A stretch of DNA of 64,000 nucleotides from Desulfosarcinaceae bacterium (GTDB taxonomy: Bacteria > Desulfobacterota > Desulfobacteria > Desulfobacterales > Desulfosarcinaceae). Shown here piece by piece: positions 1-7,368 of this stretch. Every line of letters starts with the position of its first letter. Positions within the stretch are counted from its first letter, which is position 1. Under the pieces are notes generated by a model. It did not search any database and was not told where the DNA came from. It was given only the letters and a program-made list of their open reading frames with translations. The DNA lies in the NCBI GenBank assembly GCA_030066015.1, contig JASJCL010000009.1:1-64000 (forward strand), in the 5' to 3' direction. The position numbers were made by a program, and so were the translations under genes.

Positions 1-1026
1 GCCCCTCCGGGCGATCCCGTTATCCCCTGGTTGGAAAAAATGGAGAACGCTTCTCTTCAAGCCAAAGGGCTCACCCAGCAGCTGCTTACCTTCTCCAGAG
101 GGGGGGAGCCGGTCAAGAAGGTCGTTTCCCTCGCCGAGACCCTGCAAAACACGATCTCCTTCTCGCTCCGAGGGTCCAATGTCGTGTCCAATATGGAGAT
201 CGATGACAACCTCCCGCCGGTGGAAGTCGATGAGGGCCAGATCGGTCAGGTGGTCCACAACCTCATCCTGAACGCCAACCAGGCCATGCCGGACGGCGGC
301 GTCATCCACGTTCGGCTGACCGCTGAAGCGCTGCCGGGCCTAAATTCGCTGAAGCTTCCTGCCGGCGATTACCTTCGCCTGACCATCGCAGACCAGGGGT
401 GCGGCATACCGCGCGAGCACGTGTCCAAAATTTTCGATCCCTACTTTACCACCAAGAGTGAGGGCAGCGGACTGGGCTTGACGGCCGCCTACGCCATCAT
501 CAAGAAACATCAGGGATCGCTCTCGGTGACCTCTACCCCCGGCAAGGGGACCCGCTTCCACGTGCACCTGCCCGTCTCCCGAGGCGCCGAACAACGGCGC
601 GTCTCTGTCGATCCCGCCATCGCTTCGGGCAAAGGGCGTGTTCTCTTGATGGATGACGAGTACTTTATCCGGGATATGGCGCAGTTAATGATCTCAAAAC
701 TGGGCTATCACATATCGGTGGTCGAGAACGGGCATCAAGCGTGCAATGTCTATCAGAAGAGCCTGGACAACGGCACGCCCTTCGATATCGTTATTCTGGA
801 TCTGACCATTCCCGGGGGGATGGGCGGGCGGGAAACCCTCGCGCAATTGAAACAGATCGATCCAGAGGTCAAAGCGGTGGTATCCAGCGGTTATTCGAAC
901 GATCCCATCATGGCCAACTTCATCGAATACGGCTTTGTCGATATCGTCACCAAGCCTTATAGCTTGGAGGATATGAGCCGCGTTCTGCAGCGGGTGACGC
1001 GACTGCAATCGGCGACCTGCGCCTGA
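1..1026 (+). CDS. Hybrid sensor histidine kinase, 3' part (ATPase plus receiver domain)
   Basis: The gene enters from the left edge: the frame is open from base 1, so the sensor region and the phosphoacceptor histidine are outside the window. What remains begins with the end of a HisKA dimerisation helix (LTQQLLTFSRGG), then a GHKL ATPase with the N-box (NLILNANQAM), G1 box (DQGCGIP) and G2 box (GSGLGL). A C-terminal receiver domain has the acidic pair MDDE, a phosphoacceptor Asp in VILDLTIPG and the conserved Lys in TKPY. It is therefore a soluble-side module of a phosphorelay kinase. The signal it senses and its partner cannot be told. No response regulator lies beside it; the next gene is convergent. 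Confidence 0.9.
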   Translation, partial: APPGDPVIPWLEKMENASLQAKGLTQQLLTFSRGGEPVKKVVSLAETLQNTISFSLRGSNVVSNMEIDDNLPPVEVDEGQIGQVVHNLILNANQAMPDGGVIHVRLTAEALPGLNSLKLPAGDYLRLTIADQGCGIPREHVSKIFDPYFTTKSEGSGLGLTAAYAIIKKHQGSLSVTSTPGKGTRFHVHLPVSRGAEQRRVSVDPAIASGKGRVLLMDDEYFIRDMAQLMISKLGYHISVVENGHQACNVYQKSLDNGTPFDIVILDLTIPGGMGGRETLAQLKQIDPEVKAVVSSGYSNDPIMANFIEYGFVDIVTKPYSLEDMSRVLQRVTRLQSATCA

Positions 1027-1241
1027 TGGCGCGATCTCTTCTCCATCCGCTTTACTGCGCTTGCCTTGCCCTGCCGGCCCCGCTGCGCAAGCGCCGGTGA
1101 AGCGCGCCCATCGTCCCCCCTCGGGTTGGCTGCCTTTCAGGGGATGCCGACCATGCCCACCCTGTCCATGGCCCGCACCCATGGAAGATGGCCTGGCGAA
1201 GAGGGCCGTTGCGCGTTCGACCGTAATCCCCTTCGCGTGCT

Positions 1242-1958
1242 TCAGCCCATAAACAGATTCCACATCGCCGAGACGGGCATGGCGATGAAGAGGGCCGGCA
1301 GCATATTGGCAAGGGGAAATTTGGCAATGCCGCCGATGTTGAAGCCGGTGGCCAAAAGGACGAGGCCCCCCACTGCCGAAAAGTCGTCGATCATGACGGG
1401 CGTCGTCAGCGGCAGAACAATGGTTGCCGCGTAGTATAGACTGGACTGTACGACCAACATGGGCACGGCCACGGTCGCCAGGGTGTAGCCCAATGAGGTG
1501 GCGAAAATGATGGCCGTGAAAAAATCGATGCACGCTTTGATGATGAGCAAGGTCGGATCCCCGGTCATCCCCTCGCGCATGGGGCCGAACACGCCGAGTG
1601 CGCTGGCGCAGAACAACACGATCATTGAGGTGAATTTGTCCATGAACTCCGCTTCGGAGATACCGCTTTCGGGCGGCGGGAGAACTTTTTCCACCCCCTT
1701 TCTGGCCGTGTTTGCCAGCTTCTGAAGCGCGCCTTCCACGTTCATCAGCTCGCCGATGATGGTGCCGAAGAGCAGTGCCAGGACCATGGCGGGCATGGTC
1801 TTCACCTTCACGACCATAACCGCCCCGATACCCATGGCGGCGATGGCGAAGACCAGCGGAAGCCGGGTGCGCAGCCGCTCCGGCAGATGACGGCCAAGGG
1901 AGGCGCCGAGGAGGCTGCCCACGGCGACGGAAGTGGAATTGACAAAAGGACCAATCAT
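1242..1958 (-). CDS. DUF554 family membrane protein
   Basis: This 238-residue polytopic membrane protein has about six to seven hydrophobic segments. The opening (MIGPFVNSTSVAVGSLLG) and the following glycine-rich helices match the DUF554 (YqgA/YdfK-type) family, whose function is not established. A strong Shine-Dalgarno sequence (GGAGG) sits about 7 nt before the ATG, which supports this start. It lies 136 bp downstream of the XRE-cupin regulator on the same strand and could be the last gene of the hydroxyacid locus, although the gap leaves room for separate transcription. Family assignment is by recognition of the N-terminal pattern and topology. Confidence 0.8.
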   Translation of the reverse strand: MIGPFVNSTSVAVGSLLGASLGRHLPERLRTRLPLVFAIAAMGIGAVMVVKVKTMPAMVLALLFGTIIGELMNVEGALQKLANTARKGVEKVLPPPESGISEAEFMDKFTSMIVLFCASALGVFGPMREGMTGDPTLLIIKACIDFFTAIIFATSLGYTLATVAVPMLVVQSSLYYAATIVLPLTTPVMIDDFSAVGGLVLLATGFNIGGIAKFPLANMLPALFIAMPVSAMWNLFMG

Positions 1959-2094
1959 GCGGGCCTCCTCGATCTATCGATGGCGTTTCAGCGGCCTCGG
2001 CTTGGCACAAGGCCCCGCTGGCTCATTCACCGCATTCAGGTGACAGAGCGGCGCCGCTGAGGCGCGGCCGTCCGCCAACCGCCAAGCGCTGTCA

Positions 2095-2673
2095 CTACCG
2101 GCCGTGTCGCTTGTATAAATAGATGATCACCAGCAATTTGGCCGCTCCCTCACCGACGCTTCTGCCGGAGTGGGGCACGCGGCTGTCAAAGTAGGCATTG
2201 TCCCCCGCCTCCAGCCGATAGACCTCGTCACCGTAGATCAACTCTAGCGCGCCCTCGAGGACATAGATGAACTCCTCGCCCTCGTGGGAGAACATCTTGG
2301 GCAGCTCATGGGGTGCGTAGATGATGAAGGGCTCCATGTTCTTGCCGGCTTTTTCACCGGCCAGGATCTGGTAATCATAGCATGCCGGCTGACCGGCACC
2401 CCGGATATAGGTCCCCCTGTCGCTCTTTTGAATGCTGATGCGGGGATCGGCCGCCGGCCGCGGTACCAGATCACGCGCCAGCAGGGTCGTCACCTCCACC
2501 CCCAAGGCGTGGGCGATCTTGTTGAGCGTGGTGTAGGGGGGCGCCTTCTCCGAGCGTTCCACCCTGGAGAGATATCCTTTGGTCAGACCGCAGGCTGCCG
2601 CCAGCTGGGCCAGGGTCCATCCATTTCGCTGGCGAATGGTTTTGATGTTCTGGCAGATCGTTTTTTCATCCAT
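2095..2673 (-). CDS. XRE-family transcriptional regulator with C-terminal cupin domain
   Basis: This 192-residue regulator has an N-terminal helix-turn-helix of the Cro/XRE type (residues about 8-65; WTLAQLAAACGLTKGYLSR). A C-terminal cupin_2 barrel follows (about 115-185), including SHEGEEFIYVLEGALEL and a second motif ending in PHSGRS. Proteins of this design are single-component sensors in which the cupin is thought to bind a small ligand. It sits 12 nt after the TRAP large permease gene on the same strand, so it is probably the local regulator of the dehydrogenase, racemase and transporter genes upstream. The ligand and operator are unknown; a 12-bp inverted repeat at 10525-10556 is a candidate site. 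Confidence 0.88.
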   Translation of the reverse strand: MDEKTICQNIKTIRQRNGWTLAQLAAACGLTKGYLSRVERSEKAPPYTTLNKIAHALGVEVTTLLARDLVPRPAADPRISIQKSDRGTYIRGAGQPACYDYQILAGEKAGKNMEPFIIYAPHELPKMFSHEGEEFIYVLEGALELIYGDEVYRLEAGDNAYFDSRVPHSGRSVGEGAAKLLVIIYLYKRHGR

Positions 2674-2685
2674 GCGGCACCCCCA

Positions 2686-4029
2686 TTAGTAGCCGTAGAC
2701 CAGCTTGGGCAGCCGGGTCACCAGATCCGGCCACAGGGCGATGATGACCAGGACGATGAGCTGGAGCACCACGAAGGGGATGATGCCCTTGTAGAGATGG
2801 GTGGTCTGCACCTGGGGGGGGGAGACGCCCTTGAGGTAGAAGAGGGAGGGGCCGAAGGGCGGGGTCATGAAGGAGGTCTGAAGGTTGACGGCGAACATGA
2901 TGCCGAACCACAAGGGGTCGTAGCCGTAGTCCACCACGATGGGGGCGATAATGGGGATGTGAATATAGGTGATCTCGATGAAGTCGAGAAAGAAGCCCAA
3001 CAGGAAGATGAACACCATCACCATGGTGACCAGTTGCCATCCCTGCAGATGAAGACTATCGATGAACTCCCGCAGGAGATCGTCGCCCCCCAGGCCCCGG
3101 AAGACCAGCGCGAAACAGGTCGCTCCCATGATGATGATGAAGACCATGCAGGTCATCTTGATGGTCTCCTTGGCGACCTCGTGCAGCAGGGGGACGGAGA
3201 GTTTGCGATTGAGGGCGGTGAGCAGCACGGCGCCGACGGCCCCCATGGCGCCCGATTCAGTGGGGGTGGCGATGCCGGCGAAGATGGTGCCCAAAACGGC
3301 CAGAATGAGGAAGAGGGGGGGCACCAGGGCCTTGCAGATGCGGCGCAGAAACGCCGGATCAAAGGCGATCCGCCTTTCATGGGCGGCGGGCACGTGCCGC
3401 GTCCCCGCAAAGGAGGAGAGCCAGATAAAGAGGCAGTAGAGGAGGACAAGGATCAGGCCGGGCAGGAGGGCGCCGACGAACATGTCGCCGATGGGGACCT
3501 CCATGACGGGTCCCAGGAGGAGCAGCACCAGACTGGGGGGGATGATCTGGCCCAGGGTGCCCGAGGCGGCCACCGTGCCAGCGGCGAAGCTGCGCGAATA
3601 GCGATGTTCCAGCATGGTGGGCAGGGACATGAGGCCCATGGTGACCACCGTGGCGCCGACGATGCCGGTGGAGGCGCCCAGGAGCGCCCCCACCACCACC
3701 ACCGAGATGGCCAGGCCACCCCGCACGTTGCGGAAAAGGGCCTGCATGGTTTCCAGCAGTTCCCGGGCCAACCCCGATCGCTCCAGGGCCAACCCCATGA
3801 AGATAAATAGCGGCACCGCCATGAGCATGGTGTTGGTCATGATGCCCCACATGCGCAGCGGCAGCAGATCGAAAAAGCTGGGCGAAAGCCCGATCAGACC
3901 GAAGAGAAAACTGGTCCCCATCATGGTGAAGGTCACCGGGAAGCCCACCATGAGGGCGATGGTGAGCACCAGAAAGAGCCAGGCCGCCAGGTAGTCGGCC
4001 ATCCAGAGGGGCAGGAGATCAATGAGCAT
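2686..4029 (-). CDS. dctM: TRAP transporter large permease (DctM type)
   Basis: This 447-residue, highly hydrophobic protein of about 12 transmembrane segments belongs to the DctM family, the ion-coupled translocation subunit of tripartite TRAP transporters. Recognisable stretches are the first helices (LVLTIALMVGFPVTFTMMG), the glycine- and proline-rich PTESGAMGAVGA region and the C-terminal TPPFGPSLFYLKG. The pattern is that of the branch often annotated mannitol/chloroaromatic or 2-oxoacid type. It follows the small permease by 96 nt and precedes the regulator. Together with the DctQ and DctP genes upstream it forms a complete carboxylate importer. Confidence 0.93.
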   Translation of the reverse strand: MLIDLLPLWMADYLAAWLFLVLTIALMVGFPVTFTMMGTSFLFGLIGLSPSFFDLLPLRMWGIMTNTMLMAVPLFIFMGLALERSGLARELLETMQALFRNVRGGLAISVVVVGALLGASTGIVGATVVTMGLMSLPTMLEHRYSRSFAAGTVAASGTLGQIIPPSLVLLLLGPVMEVPIGDMFVGALLPGLILVLLYCLFIWLSSFAGTRHVPAAHERRIAFDPAFLRRICKALVPPLFLILAVLGTIFAGIATPTESGAMGAVGAVLLTALNRKLSVPLLHEVAKETIKMTCMVFIIIMGATCFALVFRGLGGDDLLREFIDSLHLQGWQLVTMVMVFIFLLGFFLDFIEITYIHIPIIAPIVVDYGYDPLWFGIMFAVNLQTSFMTPPFGPSLFYLKGVSPPQVQTTHLYKGIIPFVVLQLIVLVIIALWPDLVTRLPKLVYGY

Positions 4030-4125
4030 GGCCGGACTCCGCTGCTGGGGAATCGGCGTTGCCGAATGTGTGGATGGGTCGCTCCGCTGCAGGTCGCCGC
4101 GAAGCGATGTTGGGGGCTCCCATGG

Positions 4126-4662
4126 CTACGCCTCCGGCTCCTGCGGCAGGGGGCTGCCGGCGAGGATGAAGGCGCTCTTGATCCCCAGGGAGATACCCTG
4201 CAGCAGCATGAGCAGGTAGCCCAAGGGCAGGGCGGCCTTGATGAGAAAGCGGGCCTGGATGCCGCCGGGGTCCAATGAGGTCTCCCCCACCCGGTAGGCG
4301 TCCACCACCCAGGGAATGGTCGTGGTCAATACCAGGTAGCAGCAGGGGATGAGCAGGCCGACCACCCCGATCAGATTGACCCAGGCCTGCCGATGGCGCC
4401 GCATCCGGGAGTAGAAGATGTCTACCCGCACGTGGCGGTCATGGAGCAGGGTGAAGCCGGCCCCTACCAGGAAGACAAAAGCGAAGAGGTGCCACTCCAG
4501 CTCCGCCATGAAGACGAAGCTGGTGTTGAACACGTAGCGCAGTACCACGTTGGAGAAGATCACCAGGATAAAGAGCAGCACGGCGACGGTCACCACCGTG
4601 CTGCCGATCCAGGTGTTGAGCCGGTCCGTCCAGCGCACGTATATCGTCAGCCAGCGCTTCAT
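4126..4662 (-). CDS. dctQ: TRAP transporter small permease (DctQ type)
   Basis: This 178-residue protein has four predicted membrane helices, the normal size and topology for a DctQ small subunit. A family-like stretch is LEWHLFAFVFLVGAGFTL in the second and third helices. It pairs with DctM in the membrane. The ATG overlaps the stop of the binding-protein gene (ATGA), showing translational coupling and fixing the start. In this order (DctP, DctQ, DctM) all three subunits are present in one transcription unit. Confidence 0.93.
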   Translation of the reverse strand: MKRWLTIYVRWTDRLNTWIGSTVVTVAVLLFILVIFSNVVLRYVFNTSFVFMAELEWHLFAFVFLVGAGFTLLHDRHVRVDIFYSRMRRHRQAWVNLIGVVGLLIPCCYLVLTTTIPWVVDAYRVGETSLDPGGIQARFLIKAALPLGYLLMLLQGISLGIKSAFILAGSPLPQEPEA

Positions 4663-5747
4663 CCGGCCATGGTGTTCCAGTAGACCTTCTCCGACATTTT
4701 GCCCCAGACGGCCGTTTTGGCCATGAACGCCATATAGTCGGCGTGCACCTTGGCAGCGAAGGGATCCTTCTGGGCTTCGGCCTCGATGACCTCCTTGGAG
4801 ATGGCCTTGAGTTTCTGCATCACGTCGTCGGGGTAGACTTCCACCTGGACCCCATGCTCGGTGATCAGTTTGTCCAGCGCCGCGCCGCTCTGGTTGTCAA
4901 AGGCCGCCAGGGTGCGGATGTTGATGTCGGCGGCGGCGATGTCGAGGATCCGCTGGAGGTGGGGCGGCAGCTCCATGTAGGCCTTTTTGTTGAAGAAGAT
5001 GTCGAGCACCGGTCCGGGTTCGTGCCAACCGGGGGTGTAGTAGTATTTGGCCACCTTATAGAGGCCCAGCAGGATGTCGTGGACCGGCCCCACGAATTCG
5101 GCGGCATCCACCACCCCCCGCTCCAGGGCGGGGAAGATCTCGGCGGGCGGCATCATCACGGTGGTCACGCCCACCTCGGAGAGCACTTTGCCGGCGATGC
5201 TGCCGATCCGCATCTTGAGCCCCTTGAAATCTTCCAGCGAGGTGATCTTCTTGCGGTACCAGCCCCCCATCTGGACGCCGGAGTTGCCCACGATGCGGGG
5301 GACCAGGTCGAAGCGGTCATAGAGTTCGGTCATGAGGGTCATGCCGTTGCCCTCGTAGAACCATGCGTTGATGGACTGGGCGTTCATGCCGAAGGGGATC
5401 GAACCGAACCAGTTGAAGGCGGTGGACTTGCCCGCCCAGAAATAGGGCGAACCCGAGCCCATCTGCACCGTCCCCTTGGCCACGGCGTCGAAGGCGCCAA
5501 AGGGGGGCACCAACTCTCCGCCGCCGTAGAGTTTTATCTCCAGTTGCCCCCCGGACATCTCCTTGACGTTCTCGCAGAACTGCCGAATGCCGTCGAACAT
5601 GATCTTGACTTTGGGATTCCAGAAGCTGGTCGCCTGCCAGCGGATCTTCTTGTCGGCCGCGATGACGGCTGGTGCGCCGATGCTCAGCGATGCCGCTGCC
5701 GCGGCGGTGCCGATGCCGGCCTGTTTCAGAAAGGTTCGTCTCTTCAT
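4659..5747 (-). CDS. dctP: TRAP transporter substrate-binding protein (DctP/TakP-like)
   Basis: This 362-residue periplasmic binding protein opens with a Tat-type signal (MKRRTFLKQAGIG, then a hydrophobic stretch ending APAVIAA). The start chosen has a strong Shine-Dalgarno (AAGGAGG); a longer frame upstream lacks one. The core has the DctP pattern, with LKMRIGSIAGKVL supplying the conserved Arg that usually binds the ligand carboxylate, and MPPAEIFPALERGVVDAAEF. A GWHEPGPVLD segment resembles the 2-oxoacid/lactate-binding branch (TakP and related proteins). With a LarA homologue and a D-lactate-type dehydrogenase next door, a 2-hydroxy or 2-oxo acid is the likely ligand; this is inference. 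Confidence 0.9.
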   Translation of the reverse strand: MKRRTFLKQAGIGTAAAAASLSIGAPAVIAADKKIRWQATSFWNPKVKIMFDGIRQFCENVKEMSGGQLEIKLYGGGELVPPFGAFDAVAKGTVQMGSGSPYFWAGKSTAFNWFGSIPFGMNAQSINAWFYEGNGMTLMTELYDRFDLVPRIVGNSGVQMGGWYRKKITSLEDFKGLKMRIGSIAGKVLSEVGVTTVMMPPAEIFPALERGVVDAAEFVGPVHDILLGLYKVAKYYYTPGWHEPGPVLDIFFNKKAYMELPPHLQRILDIAAADINIRTLAAFDNQSGAALDKLITEHGVQVEVYPDDVMQKLKAISKEVIEAEAQKDPFAAKVHADYMAFMAKTAVWGKMSEKVYWNTMAG

Positions 5748-5787
5748 TGCGCCTCCTTCGGTTGGGTCGATCTGTGTTGGCGATCTC

Positions 5788-7062
5788 CTATCGGTGGTCA
5801 TCCGTCCCCGGCCGGGGCAGGATGTTCTCGGCAAAGGGGATGACGATGCCGCGCCCGCGGAGCTGATCCAGCGTTGCCTGCGGATCTGCGGTGGTGTCGA
5901 AGCCCAAGGCGTGGACCCGATCCGGCGCCAGGTCGGACACCAGCGTGACCCGGTAGCGCTTCAGCAGGTCCATCACCCGCAGGGCCACGTAGGCGGGCAT
6001 GGAAAAGTCTTCGCATAATTGGCGTCCCAGCGCCGCCGGAGCGTCTTTATGGGAGATGAGGGCATCGGCGAACAGCGCGTTGCCCACCCCTTCGGCGCAC
6101 CCAGCCACGAAGAGGATCCGGCCGCCCGCCTTCACGGCGCGTGCAGCGTTAAAGAGGGCTTTGGTGGCCTGATAGAGCTGGCCGTCGGTGCGGTGCCCGC
6201 CGGCCGAGATCACGGCAAAGTCGGCCTGTTGCGGTAGGGGGACGCTGCAGGCGGCGTCCAGCCGTGCGCAACCATCGCGGAAGGTCTCCCGCAGGGCGCC
6301 GGCCCGGCAGTAGAAGAGCTCTCCCTTGCCGTTGGCGGCCACCGCAACATAGGTGCAGCTTTTCCCTTCGAGGAAGATGTCGGCGGCCTCCTCCAGATCC
6401 TCGTGCACGGGGTTGCCGGCCAGGATGGCGGGCCCCACGCGGGGATGGGGGGCGCCCGTCGCGGTGATGGCCAGGGCGTGGTTCTGCTGGACGCTGTCGT
6501 AGCCGGCGATACCCGGAAGAATGTATTTGCGCCCGCCGCCGTAACCCGCCAGCAGATGGTGCAACATGCCGCCGAAGATGATGATGTGGTCGGCCGCGAC
6601 GGCTTCTCGGGTGATATCCACCGGCGTCCCGCGGGATGTCCGGCCCATGTGAACCAGTCGGGACCGGTCACGGTTGGCCGAGTTGAGAACACGGCACCGC
6701 TGCACGTCCAGGCGGCCGGTCAGCCGGCTGATCCGTTCCGATGGGATCGCCGCGTGGGTTCCCAGGGCGATGATGATCGTGAGGCGCTCTTCCCGCACAC
6801 CGGCCGCACGCAGCGTGGCCACCAATTGGGGAACGACCAGGTCTCCCCGGGCCCACAGCCGGGTGTCGTCGGGGATGAGGATGGCGACGTTTTGGCCCTC
6901 GATACCGGCCGGAAGGTGGGCCCGTATGCCCCGACGGACCCGCGATTGGAGCTCGGTTACCGTCAGTGCGGGGATCTCCGGCCCGCTGAGGCGCTGGATC
7001 GCCTCGGCATCGGGTACGATGAGCGAAACAGTGCCCCGTCCCTTCTTCAGATCGATCTTCAT
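5788..7062 (-). CDS. larA: LarA-family nickel-dependent 2-hydroxyacid racemase homologue
   Basis: This 424-residue protein of the LarA/DUF2088 family interconverts configurations at C2 of lactate or related 2-hydroxy acids, using a pincer nickel nucleotide cofactor in characterised members. Visible family motifs are ILIPDDTR (about residues 62-69), IIIALGTH, and YGGGRKYILPGIAGYDSVQ. The start at 7062 has an AGGAT Shine-Dalgarno; codons upstream in frame look non-coding. A near-consensus promoter lies at 7220-7248. Because LarA paralogues act on many 2-hydroxy acids, lactate itself is only one possibility. The maturation genes larB, larC and larE are not in this window. Confidence 0.85.
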   Translation of the reverse strand: MKIDLKKGRGTVSLIVPDAEAIQRLSGPEIPALTVTELQSRVRRGIRAHLPAGIEGQNVAILIPDDTRLWARGDLVVPQLVATLRAAGVREERLTIIIALGTHAAIPSERISRLTGRLDVQRCRVLNSANRDRSRLVHMGRTSRGTPVDITREAVAADHIIIFGGMLHHLLAGYGGGRKYILPGIAGYDSVQQNHALAITATGAPHPRVGPAILAGNPVHEDLEEAADIFLEGKSCTYVAVAANGKGELFYCRAGALRETFRDGCARLDAACSVPLPQQADFAVISAGGHRTDGQLYQATKALFNAARAVKAGGRILFVAGCAEGVGNALFADALISHKDAPAALGRQLCEDFSMPAYVALRVMDLLKRYRVTLVSDLAPDRVHALGFDTTADPQATLDQLRGRGIVIPFAENILPRPGTDDHR

Positions 7063-7368
7063 CGGATCATCCTGCGGCGATCCACGGTCATCGGCGAACG
7101 TTCGGGAGGGGCGAGGGGCGATCGGGCAGGGATCCACATGGGCGTCGCTCGGTGTTCTCCGGTCCAGCGGTTCGGGGTGGTGGCAATCGGTCCGCGGCAG
7201 GGCGCCGCAGAAGCCTCTCTTTTAATGGCTTTGTTTACGGATTGTCAACGGCTTCTTGAGCGGTGCGGTGAGAGCGCAGCGGTTGCATGGGGGGATGGGG
7301 GCACCCCCGCGCCATGGTTTTTGATTGGTAAACTCGGACTCGTGGCCGCCGGCCAGGTTAGGCGTCGA
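7063..7368. other. Intergenic region between dehydrogenase and larA homologue
   Basis: These 306 bp separate two co-oriented genes. The only signal seen is the minus-strand promoter at 7220-7248. No open frame with a plausible start and codon use, and no clear terminator hairpin, was found. The gap suggests that larA and the TRAP genes can be expressed separately from the dehydrogenase. Confidence 0.5.
7220..7248 (-). promoter_or_regulatory. Sigma-70-type promoter upstream of larA homologue
   Basis: Reading the minus strand, a perfect -35 box TTGACA (7248-7243) is followed after exactly 17 nt by TTAAAA (7225-7220), four of six bases of the -10 consensus. It points at the larA start about 150 nt downstream, leaving a 5' leader of roughly that length. 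Function is inferred from sequence only. Confidence 0.55.

Noticed and set aside
2284-3810. 508-codon plus-strand frame opposite dctM and the regulator
   Set aside because: His/Asp/Glu/Gly-rich antisense translation of membrane helices; not a protein-like sequence.
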